Of a stretch of DNA of 64,000 nucleotides, positions 26,396 to 35,004 are shown piece after piece; within the stretch, counting starts at the first letter, position 1, and each line of letters starts with the position of its first letter. Both the position numbers and the translations under genes were made by a program. The stretch covers positions 1,158,158 through 1,222,157 of the forward strand of contig NZ_JBNRLS010000001.1 of the NCBI RefSeq assembly GCF_050379415.1, in the 5' to 3' direction. Below the pieces are notes generated by a model. It saw only the letters and a program-made list of their open reading frames with translations, was not told the DNA's origin and searched no databases. The stretch comes from Marinobacter sp050379415. Its GTDB lineage: Bacteria > Pseudomonadota > Gammaproteobacteria > Pseudomonadales > Oleiphilaceae.

Positions 26396-27292
26396 TTACT
26401 GATCCCCCAGCATTCTCTCCAGCCGCGCGTCCTTCGCCTGCCAGAGTTCCGCCAGCCAGTTCTTCACGTTACGACGATGCTCGGCATCGGCTGCATAGTC
26501 CCTGCCCTTGAGGTGTTCCGGGATGGTCTGGGTGTGGATCTCCATCCGGATAGCCTTCACCTTGCCACAGAGAAACTCCCAGAAGGTGGGTGCGCCATCA
26601 GGATAGGCAATGGTGACGTCCACCAGGGTCTCGATGGAATCTCCCATGGCGTCCAGCACAAAGGCCACACCGCCAGCCTTGGGAGTCAGCAGGTGCTGAT
26701 AGGGAGATTTCTGTTTGTCGTGTTTGGCCTGGGTAAACCGTGTGCCTTCGACGAAGTTCATGACGCTCACCGGGGTGAAGCGGAACTTCTCGCAGGCGTG
26801 GCGGGTGGCCTTGAGGTCCTCACCCCGTTTTTCAGGGTGCTTGATCAGGTATTCCCGGGTGTAGCGCTTCATGAACGGGAAATCCAGGCCCCACCAGGCC
26901 AGGCCGATCACCGGCACCCAGATCAGTTGCTGCTTCAGGAAGAACTTCAGGAATGGGGCCCGCCGGTTGAATACCCGCTGCATGGCCAGGATGTCGACCC
27001 AGCTCTGGTGGTTGCTCAGCACCAGGTACCAGCTCTCCCGTTCCAGTTCATCGGCACCTTTCACATCCCAGCGGGTCCCGTGGGTGAGCTTCATCCAGCC
27101 AATATTGCAGGCGACCCAGGCTTCGGCGATGGCGATGATCCAGCGGGTGCACAGGACGCGGAACCCCTTGATCGGAATGATCAGCTTCAGGGTTGCCGGG
27201 ATGTACAGCAGGATGCACCAGAAAAGAGTATTGATGCCGAGGAGGATGGAATTGAGTACGCCCTTGACCGGGGCCGGTAGGAAACTGAGCAT
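26396..27292 (-). CDS. membrane 1-acylglycerol-phosphate acyltransferase family protein (YihG-like)
   Basis: A 298-aa protein with an N-terminal hydrophobic helix (about residues 10-40) and PlsC-family motifs: NHQSWVD (acyltransferase His-Asp box, near 93), FPFMKRY and EGTRFT. These fit the YihG/LCLAT-like branch, which acylates lysophospholipids at the inner membrane. E. coli YihG is a reasonable comparison, but the acyl and acceptor preferences cannot be read. It stands alone on the minus strand, convergent with the 67-aa gene. Confidence 0.82.
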   Translation of the reverse strand: MLSFLPAPVKGVLNSILLGINTLFWCILLYIPATLKLIIPIKGFRVLCTRWIIAIAEAWVACNIGWMKLTHGTRWDVKGADELERESWYLVLSNHQSWVDILAMQRVFNRRAPFLKFFLKQQLIWVPVIGLAWWGLDFPFMKRYTREYLIKHPEKRGEDLKATRHACEKFRFTPVSVMNFVEGTRFTQAKHDKQKSPYQHLLTPKAGGVAFVLDAMGDSIETLVDVTIAYPDGAPTFWEFLCGKVKAIRMEIHTQTIPEHLKGRDYAADAEHRRNVKNWLAELWQAKDARLERMLGDQ

Positions 27293-27476
27293 GGCTTTCC
27301 TGCTTTTGGTTTTTGTGTCCGATGGCTCCGCATGATAGCAAGGGCCGACGATAATGGGCAGTGGCCCGATGTGACCGGTTTGCCAGGCGGGGTGGACGGT
27401 TTTGCCATAGGCACCGCCCTCTTCCGGGGTTAGCCTTCCCGCCTGTTTTCTCTAAACTGGTAAGACCCACTGTTCC

Positions 27477-28640
27477 ATGGATATCCCGATGCCCAATCCG
27501 TTCAAGTCAGTGCTCGACAAATCTTCGGGCCTGACCCGCCAGACTGCGATTTATGCCGGCAATGCCTTCGACCGGGTGTTCCGGGCCGCCAGCCTGGTCC
27601 AGGCCGGACAGACACCCTTTGAGACTCTCCATTCGGACGGCCTGGTCAGCCTGCGCTACTACCCGCCGTTGCAGGAAGACTTCATTGAACTGGACGATCT
27701 GACGATCCCGGTGGAACGGACCACCCACCGCACTCCGATCGTCATCATCCCGCCACTGGCGGTCAACATGCTCATCTATGACCTTTTCCCTCAGCGCAGT
27801 CTGGTCCGTTTCCTGCGCGCCAAGGGTTTCGAGGTTTACCTGATTGACTGGGGCGTGCCGAAGCGCGAACACAGCCACTACAACCTTCACACCTATGTGG
27901 CAGAGCTGCTTCCCGCCTACCTGAATCGGGTAAGGGAACACAGCGGTGAGCAGGAGCTGTCCCTGCATGGCTGGAGCATGGGCGGGATGTTCACTCTGTT
28001 CTATTCTGCCCTGAGCCAGGACCAGCATGTGCGCAATGCCATTGTGCTGGGTTCACCCATCGACAGTCACGCTTCCGGATTCATGGGGGTGGCGTCCCAG
28101 GCCATTGCCGAGGCGGCCGAGGTGGTTCGCAAGCGTACGGGGTTTCGCATCCACAACCTCAAGCCGCACTGGTTTCACACGCCCGGCTGGGCGAATACCC
28201 TTGGGTTCAAGCTGACCAATCCGGTCGGCAGCGTGATGGGGTACTGGGAGCTGATTGTGCGTCTGGGGGACCGGGAGTTCGTAACCAACCATGCCACGAC
28301 CTCCGCGTTCCTGGATCGAATGGTGGCCTATCCCGGCGGGATTATTCAGGACACGGTGGTTCGGGTGTGGATTGACAATCAGTTGTCGAAGGGGGAGATC
28401 CAGATCGGCGAGGATATTGCACGGCTGGAGAACGTGAGTGCCAACTTACTGGCGGTTGCCGGTAGTGAGGATACGATGGTGACGCCGGGGGCGGCCAAGC
28501 GGGTGATGGATCATGTGAGTTCCGGGGACAAGACGTTTCGGGTTGTGCCCGGGGGGCATATGGGGATTCTGGCTGGGAGTAAGGCGCCCAAGGAGAGCTG
28601 GTTAAAGATGGCAGAGTGGTTGGCTCAGCGGTCTGACTAG
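27477..28640 (+). CDS. PhaC-like alpha/beta hydrolase with Ser nucleophile
   Basis: A protein of 387 aa resembling class III polyhydroxyalkanoate synthases: IVIIPPLAVNMLIYDLFPQ, LIDWGVPKREHSHY, and the elbow LHGWSMGGMF. True synthases have Cys in this elbow (GxCxG); here it is Ser (GWSMGG), so polymer synthesis is doubtful and an esterase, lipase or acyltransferase role is more likely. Asp (AGSEDTMV) and His (PGGHMGI) complete the triad. No phasin or phaA/B gene is adjacent. Two start codons are possible (27477 and 27489). Confidence 0.78.
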   Translation: MDIPMPNPFKSVLDKSSGLTRQTAIYAGNAFDRVFRAASLVQAGQTPFETLHSDGLVSLRYYPPLQEDFIELDDLTIPVERTTHRTPIVIIPPLAVNMLIYDLFPQRSLVRFLRAKGFEVYLIDWGVPKREHSHYNLHTYVAELLPAYLNRVREHSGEQELSLHGWSMGGMFTLFYSALSQDQHVRNAIVLGSPIDSHASGFMGVASQAIAEAAEVVRKRTGFRIHNLKPHWFHTPGWANTLGFKLTNPVGSVMGYWELIVRLGDREFVTNHATTSAFLDRMVAYPGGIIQDTVVRVWIDNQLSKGEIQIGEDIARLENVSANLLAVAGSEDTMVTPGAAKRVMDHVSSGDKTFRVVPGGHMGILAGSKAPKESWLKMAEWLAQRSD

Positions 28641-28682
28641 GTTATCCGGTCTTCAGGCTTCCGACTCCGAGCATGGCGGCAT

Positions 28683-28787
28683 GGGTTGGACAGGGACTTC
28701 CAAAACCCGCTCCTTCGGCACGTCCCTGTGACGCTTGAGCTCCGCCATCCATGGCTCCGCACAGTTTTGGAAGTCCCTGTCCAACCC
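28683..28787 (+). repeat. intergenic hairpin element, short form, copy 2
   Basis: Arms 28683-28706 and 28764-28787 are a perfect 24-base inverted repeat. The interior has GGCACGTCCCTGTGACGC, CTTGAGCTCCGCCATCCATG and GCTCCGCAC, shared with copies 3 and 5. It lies between the convergent ends of the PhaC-like and HAD genes. Confidence 0.9.
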
Positions 28788-28796
28788 ACGCCTCCG

Positions 28797-29474
28797 CTAA
28801 CCTTGTAAGTTTGCCAAAGTTGTGGGCAGCTCGGCGAGGTTACTTATCACAGCAGACGGTTCTATCCCCCAGTCTTCAAAAACCTTGTCAGAGTCGCGCT
28901 GCACCCAGATAGCTTGCAAACCCGCAGCCCTTGCACCAATCACATCCCAGGCATTACTGGAAACGAGGCATAACGGCTGATCCCACGCTCCCGTAGCCCG
29001 CCGTGCGTAGGTGTAGACGGCCGGGTCCGGTTTGAAGCTCTTGATGTCGTCGACCGAGACCAGGCCGTCGAACTGGTCCAGCAGGTTGTTGTGCCCCAGC
29101 ACCTTCTCCAGCGCCGGGTAACTGCCGTTGGAGAACGCGAACAGCGGGTATTTACCCTTCAGCGCCTGTAGCGCGGGCTGGGAATCCTCGAACGCGGGTA
29201 ACGCCAGATAGGCGGCCATCAGTTCGTCTTCCCGGTCCTGGGACAGTTCCAGCTTTCGGGTGGCCATAGCGTAGCGCAGGGCCTGGCGGGTGCAGACGCC
29301 GAAATCTTCGTAGGCTTTCATCAGGCCTTTGCGGAACGAGAACTCCAGCTGTTTCTCACGCCAGAGAGCGGCTACCGATTCCGCCTGGTCCCCGGCGTCT
29401 TGCCGTAACAGGTCGGACATGCCCATGGGATCCACCAGGGTGCCGTAGACGTCGAACGCCAGATGCATGGTCAT
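28797..29474 (-). CDS. haloacid dehalogenase type II (HAD superfamily)
   Basis: A 225-aa protein from the ATG at 29474, with CGAGG upstream. HAD motif I is FDVYGTLVDP with nucleophile Asp near residue 8; motif II is AFSNGSY (SN), and motif III/IV is SFKPDPAVY and VSSNAWDVIGA. This is the L-2-haloacid dehalogenase (type II) pattern, hydrolysing 2-haloacids with an Asp nucleophile, though some members have other substrates. It is divergent from a LysR gene 131 bases away, which may regulate it. Confidence 0.85.
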   Translation of the reverse strand: MTMHLAFDVYGTLVDPMGMSDLLRQDAGDQAESVAALWREKQLEFSFRKGLMKAYEDFGVCTRQALRYAMATRKLELSQDREDELMAAYLALPAFEDSQPALQALKGKYPLFAFSNGSYPALEKVLGHNNLLDQFDGLVSVDDIKSFKPDPAVYTYARRATGAWDQPLCLVSSNAWDVIGARAAGLQAIWVQRDSDKVFEDWGIEPSAVISNLAELPTTLANLQG

Positions 29475-29605
29475 AGAATGAGCCTCGTTTCGTGTAGTTG
29501 TCTTGTCCGTTACGCCTAACCGTACTACAGAAGTCCCACATTTTTGAATAAACACTCAAAGCGCAGAGATGGCCGACCACCCGGGCACGGGTTACACTGC
29601 CATTC

Positions 29606-30517
29606 ATGAACCCGATTGATACATTGAACCTGGATTTTCGCGCGCTCAGTACCTTCCTCGCCGTTCTGGACGAGGGCAGTGTGTCGCGGGCCGCCGTGCG
29701 GCTGGGCGTGACCCAGTCGGCGGTCAGTCATACGCTGGAGCGACTCCGGCAGGCGCTGGGGGATCCGCTGTTCGTGAAATCCGGTCGGGGCATCGTGCCA
29801 ACCCGCTATGCCCTGCAGGCGGGGCCGCATATTCGGCAGATTCTGGACGACCTGCAGTCACTCTCCGCCGGCCCGCCGTTCAGCCCGGCCACTGCCGAGT
29901 TCACGTTCACCATTGCCGCCAACGATTACCAGAGAGACCTGTTACTTCCGGGCCTGGTCAAAATCCTGCGGCGGGAAGCACCGGGGATCAGTTTGCAGGT
30001 AATTCCATCCGGCATTCCGAATGCCGATATGCTGCGCAAGGGCGTGTGCGACCTGATCATTTCACCCCACCCGCCGGAAGCCACGGACATCATGCAGCGG
30101 GGGCTGATGGCCGATCGCATGGTGGTGTTCTATGACCCTTCCCATCGCGAGCCACCTAATGATCTGGCGGACTACCTCAAGGCCGATCACATCGCCCTGC
30201 TGTTCGCCACCGGCGAGAAACCCAGTCTCGATATCTCGATCTCGGCACGGGGCCTCACTCGGCGCAATGTGGTCACGGTCTCCAACTTCTCCGGGCTTCC
30301 CGAATTCCTCCGGGGCACCGATATGCTGGCAACGGCACCGGAGCGGATGAGCAACCACCTGATGCGGGATTTTGCCTGGGTGCCGCTGCCCTTCGATTTC
30401 AAGCCCTTCACGCTGCTGATGCTCTGGCATCGCCGCAACCAGAACGATCCGGCCCATAAGTGGCTGAGAAACCAGGTGAACGCGGTTGCAGCCACCATGA
30501 ACAAGCTTGACGGCTAA
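29606..30517 (+). CDS. LysR-family transcriptional regulator
   Basis: A 303-aa protein with an N-terminal LysR helix-turn-helix (LDFRALSTFLAVLDEGSVSR, LGVTQSAVSHTLERLRQALG) and a C-terminal substrate-binding domain. It is transcribed away from the haloacid dehalogenase gene, the usual arrangement for an LTTR and its target. It resembles NodD/LinR-like members (LRQALGDPLFVKSGRGIVPT). The effector is unknown. Confidence 0.88.
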   Translation: MNPIDTLNLDFRALSTFLAVLDEGSVSRAAVRLGVTQSAVSHTLERLRQALGDPLFVKSGRGIVPTRYALQAGPHIRQILDDLQSLSAGPPFSPATAEFTFTIAANDYQRDLLLPGLVKILRREAPGISLQVIPSGIPNADMLRKGVCDLIISPHPPEATDIMQRGLMADRMVVFYDPSHREPPNDLADYLKADHIALLFATGEKPSLDISISARGLTRRNVVTVSNFSGLPEFLRGTDMLATAPERMSNHLMRDFAWVPLPFDFKPFTLLMLWHRRNQNDPAHKWLRNQVNAVAATMNKLDG

Positions 30518-30610
30518 TCAATTAGTTTTGTTCATATATCCTATGAACGATAGCCCCGTTATCTTTCGCCTCCTTCCACCCTAGACTTCCAACACGTAGT
30601 AGGTCGGCCA

Positions 30611-30714
30611 GGTTGGGATAGCCTTTCCGAAACACGCTCCTTGCGGCACGTCCATGTGACGCTTGAGCTCCGCCATCCATGGCTCCGCACAGTTTCGGAA
30701 AGGCTATCCCAACC
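30611..30714 (+). repeat. intergenic hairpin element, short form, copy 3
   Basis: Arms 30611-30633 and 30692-30714 pair perfectly over 23 bases, and GGCC extends them past one mismatch. The interior shares GCACGTCCATGTGACGC and CTCCGCCATCCATGG with copies 2 and 5. It lies between the LysR gene and the Bcr/CflA gene, so it may affect the latter's leader. Confidence 0.9.
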
Positions 30715-30753
30715 CGGCCTGTCGAACTCTTTTGATAACGCAACAGGACCGCG

Positions 30754-31974
30754 ATGCTCACACTCACTAGTGTCTGGACAACGATTTTATTGGCAGCGGC
30801 CGTCGCCCTGGGCCCCCTGGCGACGGACATGTACCTGCCTGCGCTGCCGCAAATCGGCAGCGACTTCGGTACCGGCACCGACCAGGTCCAGCTGACACTG
30901 AGCCTTTACATGGCGGGCTTTGCCATTGCCCAGCTGATCTGCGGACCTCTTGCCGACCGGTTTGGCCGCAAACCGATCATGATTGGCGGGTTTGTCCTGT
31001 TCGCACTGGCCAGCCTCGGTTGTGCCCTGGCCACCAACATTGAAACCCTCCAGGTCTGCCGCTTCCTGCAGGCTCTGGGCGGTTCCGCCGGGCCGGTCCT
31101 CGGCCGTGCTGCGATCCGGGACATCTACACCCCGCGCGAAGCCGCGAAGATCCTCGCCATCCTGGCCAGCATCATGGCCGTGGCACCGGCGGTCGCACCA
31201 ACCATCGGCGGTGTACTGGTGACCGGCCTGGGCTGGTCGTCCATCTTCATTGCGCTCGGCGCTTACGCACTGATCATGGCGGTGGTGGTCGCCTACGGCA
31301 TCCCCGAGCCCATGCGCCCGGAGCATCGGCAGCCGCTCAAACCCCGAGCCCTGGTCCATAACTATCGTCGCATCATCACGGACGTCAGCTTCCTGGGCTA
31401 TTCGCTCACCAACGCCGCGATCTTCGCCGGACTGTTTGCGTTCCTGTCCGGTTCCTCTTTCGTACTGATCGATTTCCTCGGTGTCGATCCCCGGCACTTC
31501 GGCCTCTACTTTGCCTGCATGGTTGCCGGCTTCATCATCGGCAACCTCACCGCCGTGCGCCTCGGTCGCCATCTCCTGACCGATCAAATCCTCGTTCGGG
31601 GACTGATAGTTGCCGTAGCCGGCGGAACCACCATGGCTATCCTGGCATACGAGGAAATGTACAACGTCTGGGCCGTCATCCTGCCCCAGGCCCTGTTCAT
31701 GATCGGAACCGGCATGGTCCTCCCCCAGACCATGGCCGGCGCCCTGGCCAACTTCCCCACCATGGCCGGCTCCGCCTCCGCCCTCTTCGGCTTCATCCAG
31801 ATGGCCCTCGCCGCCATAGCCGGAGGCCTCGTCGGCCACTTCCACGACGGCACCTCCCTGGTCATGGCCAGCATCATCGCCGTATGCTCCGCCATCGCCA
31901 TGGCCTGCTACCTGATCCTGGTCCAACGCCACCCGGCTCCCGGCTTCGAGCCGCAAAGTGCGTCCACTCGATAA
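30754..31974 (+). CDS. Bcr/CflA-family MFS drug exporter
   Basis: A 406-aa integral membrane protein with about 12 helices. Bcr/CflA hallmarks: LGPLATDMYLPALPQIGSD in helix 1, QLTLSLYMAGFAIAQLICGP, the loop motif DRFGRKP, and RAIRDIYTPREAAKIL. Family members export chloramphenicol, bicyclomycin or related compounds by proton antiport. A start near 30754 or slightly downstream is possible. It follows hairpin copy 3 and precedes copy 4. Confidence 0.87.
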   Translation: MLTLTSVWTTILLAAAVALGPLATDMYLPALPQIGSDFGTGTDQVQLTLSLYMAGFAIAQLICGPLADRFGRKPIMIGGFVLFALASLGCALATNIETLQVCRFLQALGGSAGPVLGRAAIRDIYTPREAAKILAILASIMAVAPAVAPTIGGVLVTGLGWSSIFIALGAYALIMAVVVAYGIPEPMRPEHRQPLKPRALVHNYRRIITDVSFLGYSLTNAAIFAGLFAFLSGSSFVLIDFLGVDPRHFGLYFACMVAGFIIGNLTAVRLGRHLLTDQILVRGLIVAVAGGTTMAILAYEEMYNVWAVILPQALFMIGTGMVLPQTMAGALANFPTMAGSASALFGFIQMALAAIAGGLVGHFHDGTSLVMASIIAVCSAIAMACYLILVQRHPAPGFEPQSASTR

Positions 31975-32025
31975 ATAAAGCTCCGATTTTCGTTGCGGGC
32001 TGCTTCGAGGTTCGGGGGGCGATCA

Positions 32026-32199
32026 GGGCCATGCTTTCCAAAACTGTGCGGAGCCATGGATGGCGGAGCTCAAGCGCCACAGGGGTGAGGCCGAGCGTTT
32101 ATGAAGCGAAGCTTCATGCGACAGCCGAACGACTGCAATCTATGATTGCAGGCTGGACCCCGGAGGGGTGCGAAGGAGCGTGTTTTGGAAAGCAGGCCC
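32026..32199 (-). repeat. intergenic hairpin element, long form, copy 4 (inverted)
   Basis: Arms 32026-32044 and 32182-32199 pair with a one-base bulge. Read on the minus strand, the interior matches copy 1: a GGTCCAGCC stretch, CAATCATAGATTGCAG, an AAGCTTCGCTT hairpin, and CTCCGCCATCCATGG near the other end. It fills the gap between the Bcr/CflA gene and tpx. Apart from the element, the 31975-32312 stretch shows nothing I recognise. Confidence 0.85.
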
Positions 32200-32312
32200 C
32201 TACCCGGACTGGCACCCAACCAAAACAGCGATAATGACAATCAAAGTCATCCAAACTAGTCTGGGAGGAGTAGATCAGTAAAACCCCAAACCGGACTCAA
32301 CAAGGAGCCAAA

Positions 32313-32810
32313 ATGAGCAAAGTCACCCTGGACGGCAACCCCATCGAACTGAGCGGCAAATTCCCCCAACCGGGCGACAACGCTCCCCCCTTCACCCTGA
32401 CCAACAGCGGCCTGGAAGAAGTCAAACTCGACAACTGGAACGGCAAGCGAAAGATCCTGAACATCATTCCCAGTATCGACACCGGTGTCTGTGCCGCCTC
32501 CACCCGCAAATTCAACGAGAAAGCCGGCAATCTGGACAACACTGTCGTACTGGTTGTCTCCGCCGACCTGCCCTTCGCCGCCTCACGCTTCTGTGGTGCC
32601 GAAGGCCTGAAGGATGTGGAAACCCTGTCCACCTTCCGTAACTACTCGTTCCAGCAGGACTACGGCGTCGCCATCCAGGATGGCCCGCTGGCCGGCCTGT
32701 GTGCCCGTGCCGTTGTGGTGCTGGACGAAAACAACAAGGTGCTGCACAGCGAGCTGGTGAACGAGATCAAGAACGAGCCGGACTACGACGCTGCCCTGAA
32801 CGCACTCTGA
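32313..32810 (+). CDS. tpx: lipid/thiol peroxidase Tpx
   Basis: A 165-aa protein with the atypical 2-Cys peroxiredoxin pattern of Tpx: LTNSGLEEVKL, SIDTGVCAASTRKF (peroxidatic Cys near residue 60), SADLPFAASRFC (resolving Cys near 94), and FRNYSFQQDYGVAI. It reduces hydrogen and lipid peroxides with thioredoxin as partner. An AAGGAG ribosome site lies before the ATG (CAAGGAGCCAAAATG). Single gene, ending at a hairpin. Confidence 0.95.
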   Translation: MSKVTLDGNPIELSGKFPQPGDNAPPFTLTNSGLEEVKLDNWNGKRKILNIIPSIDTGVCAASTRKFNEKAGNLDNTVVLVVSADLPFAASRFCGAEGLKDVETLSTFRNYSFQQDYGVAIQDGPLAGLCARAVVVLDENNKVLHSELVNEIKNEPDYDAALNAL

Positions 32811-32821
32811 TACCCTCCCGA

Positions 32822-32850
32822 TCGGGTTCGGGGTGATCCCCCGGACCCGA
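32822..32850 (+). terminator. GC-rich hairpin after tpx
   Basis: TCGGGTTCGGGG pairs with CCCCGGACCCGA, with a single G-T pair, around a 5-base loop. T-poor downstream sequence (CATCTTATCT). Likely tpx terminator. Confidence 0.55.
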
Positions 32851-32911
32851 CATCTTATCTGCGTTATACTCTCCTGCCTTTTCACTCACTCCTGAAACCA
32901 CGCAGGCTGTT

Positions 32912-34243
32912 TTGAACCAGACACCCGAAAACACGAGCCTAGGCCGTCAGCTCTATGACATGACCTGGCCCATGCTGTTCGGCGTTCTGTCCCTGATGAC
33001 CTTCCACCTGGCCGACAGCGCCTTCGTGGGTCAGCTCGGGCGCGATCCGCTGGCCGCACTGGGGTTCACCGTGCCTATGCAGCAACTGGTCAGCGGCATG
33101 TATGTGGGCCTCGGCATCGCTACCACCGCCATCATCTCCCGCACGCTGGGCCAGGGCGACGAGATCCGGGCCCAACGCCTGGGTGGGCTGGTTGTCACTA
33201 TCGGTGCCAGCCTGGCGATGATCCTGTGCCTGTCGGTATGGCTGCTTCAGACGGTGATCCTCGACCTATTGGGGGCCGAGACCGCCCTGCGGCCGGTGAT
33301 CCGGGAGTACTGGGCGCCCTGGCTGGTGTCGGCCTGGACCGGAGCCATGCTGTATTTCGGTTACGCCGTCTGCCGCTCCAATGGCGATACCAAACTGCCC
33401 GGCTACATGATGATTGCCACCAGCCTGATCAACATCGCCCTGGATCCGCTGTACATCTTTGTTTTCGGCTGGGGTCTGCCGGGTGCGGCCTGGGCCACAA
33501 TTACCGCTTTCGGGCTGGGCGCGCTGGTGGTCTACCCGGCCCTGATAAGGCGCCACTGGCTCAGGTTTGATCTGCTCCAGCTGAAATTGGCCGCAGCCCT
33601 GCGACAGCTTGGCAGCATCATGGCACCGGCCATGGTCAGTCAGTTGATGCCACCGGTCTCGGCCATGCTGGCCACGGCGCTGGTGGCCGGTTTCGGTTCG
33701 GCGGCAGTGGCGGCCTGGGGGCTGGGTACCCGGCTCGAATTTTTCTCGATCGTGGTGGTGCTGGCTCTGACCATGTCCATGCCGCCGATGATCGGGCGTC
33801 TGCTGGGGGCCGGTGAAGTGGAGACCATCCGCCGACTGGTGCGCATTGCGGTCCGGTTTATCGTGGTCTGGCAACTGGCCCTGGCACTGATCTGGCTGGC
33901 GGCTTCCGGTCTGGTTTCGACGCTGTTTACCCGGGACGCAGATGTCCAGGACATACTGGTGAACTATCTGCTGCGGGTACCGCTGAGTTACAGCGGGTTG
34001 GGGGTGTGTATGCTGATGGTCTCGGTGAACAATGCCCTCGGGCTGCCGATGCGCGCACTGCTGATTTCCACCCTGCGGCTGTTCGCCTGGTACCTGCCGA
34101 TGCTGTGGCTGGGCTCGCAGATCTCCGGGCTTACCGGGCTGATGTCAGGGGCGCTGGTGGGCAACCTGCTGGCCGGCACCACCGCCTATTTCCTGTACCG
34201 TCAGGGCATGACCCATCTCCGCCAGCAGGAAGCGCCCGCCTGA
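32912..34243 (+). CDS. MATE-family multidrug efflux transporter
   Basis: A 443-aa protein with about 12 helices in two similar halves. N-terminal MATE features include TWPMLFGVLSLMTFHLADSAFVGQLG-type helix 1 (read here in two parts, TWPMLFGVLSLM then DSAFVGQLG), and the C-terminal half begins MAPAMVSQLMPPVSAMLATALV-like. It resembles DinF/NorM exporters, which use sodium or proton gradients. The frame begins at a TTG (32912); the next ATG at 32958 would remove part of the first motif, so the TTG is preferred though its ribosome site is weak. Confidence 0.84.
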   Translation: MNQTPENTSLGRQLYDMTWPMLFGVLSLMTFHLADSAFVGQLGRDPLAALGFTVPMQQLVSGMYVGLGIATTAIISRTLGQGDEIRAQRLGGLVVTIGASLAMILCLSVWLLQTVILDLLGAETALRPVIREYWAPWLVSAWTGAMLYFGYAVCRSNGDTKLPGYMMIATSLINIALDPLYIFVFGWGLPGAAWATITAFGLGALVVYPALIRRHWLRFDLLQLKLAAALRQLGSIMAPAMVSQLMPPVSAMLATALVAGFGSAAVAAWGLGTRLEFFSIVVVLALTMSMPPMIGRLLGAGEVETIRRLVRIAVRFIVVWQLALALIWLAASGLVSTLFTRDADVQDILVNYLLRVPLSYSGLGVCMLMVSVNNALGLPMRALLISTLRLFAWYLPMLWLGSQISGLTGLMSGALVGNLLAGTTAYFLYRQGMTHLRQQEAPA

Positions 34244-34270
34244 TTGCGGGCACTTGCTGAACCGACGGAT

Positions 34271-34717
34271 TCAGGAATCCCCTGATTCGCTCCCCGCGAA
34301 GCGTGACCGGAAGCTGTCCGGCATGGGTGCCACTTGCCGGCGCTGGTAGTCGAAGAAGACAAAACCATACTTGGCCAGAGCGACGGGTTGGCCGCCGTCG
34401 GCCTTGGTGACCCGGAATACGAAGTCACCGCCGTACTTGTTGAAATCCATCAGGCCGACCTCGAAGCGCAGCATGTCCGGGTAGAAGGATTCGGACTGGT
34501 ACATGGTGGCGAGGTCGGTGATGATGATGCCGATGTCCTGCCGGTCGCTTTCTTCCACGCCGTATTCCACGAGGAACTGGGCCCGGGCTTCGGACAGCAT
34601 GGAGATGAGGGCGTCGTTGCCGAGGTGGTTGGCGCCGTTGATGTCGGTGATGCGCACGGGCATTCTGGTTTCGAAGACGAAGGCGTCGTCCGGGAAGGAG
34701 AGTTTGATTCGGGCCAC
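34271..34717 (-). CDS. hotdog-fold acyl-CoA thioesterase family protein
   Basis: A 148-aa protein from a GTG at 34717, with AGGTGA 8 bases upstream. Its layout fits the 4-hydroxybenzoyl-CoA thioesterase branch: RVTDINGANHLGNDALISML-like strand/helix (here RITDINGANHLGNDALI), YQSESFYPDMLRFEVGLMDF and FDYQRRQVAPMP. Such enzymes hydrolyse CoA thioesters. The expected active-site Asp/Asn near the first helix is present. Substrate unknown; the gene stands alone and is divergent from the Nudix-MBL gene. Confidence 0.72.
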   Translation of the reverse strand: MARIKLSFPDDAFVFETRMPVRITDINGANHLGNDALISMLSEARAQFLVEYGVEESDRQDIGIIITDLATMYQSESFYPDMLRFEVGLMDFNKYGGDFVFRVTKADGGQPVALAKYGFVFFDYQRRQVAPMPDSFRSRFAGSESGDS

Positions 34718-34853
34718 GATTGGTCACCTGTCTGGATGCGGGTTGCTGTTGCCGCGAATCATACGCTCTTGGGTTTTACTGTTCACCCTGTGGCAAATTC
34801 AGTTATCTTGCTCTTTATCTTATCTCCGCGCATCGACATTTGGAGCGAGTGGC

Positions 34854-34953
34854 GATCGGGGTGAGCTTTCCAAAACCCGCTCGAGCACGTCCATGTGGCG
34901 CTTGAGCTCCGCCATCCTTGGCTCCGCACAGTTTTGGAAAGCTCACCCCGATC
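34854..34953 (+). repeat. intergenic hairpin element, short form, copy 5
   Basis: Arms 34854-34876 and 34931-34953 pair perfectly over 23 bases, and GTGG/CCAC extends them past one mismatch. The interior shares GCACGTCCATGTGGCGC, CTTGAGCTCCGCCATCC and GGCTCCGCACA with copies 2 and 3. It lies between the divergent thioesterase and Nudix-MBL genes. Confidence 0.9.
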
Positions 34954-35004
34954 ACCACCCAGCCCCCTGACGCGCACTGACGTAATGTACATAACGGAAA
35001 CACT

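Noticed and set aside
34271..34864. Plus-strand ORFs opposite the thioesterase gene
   Set aside because: They lie across the hotdog-fold gene, whose motifs and ribosome site support the minus strand.
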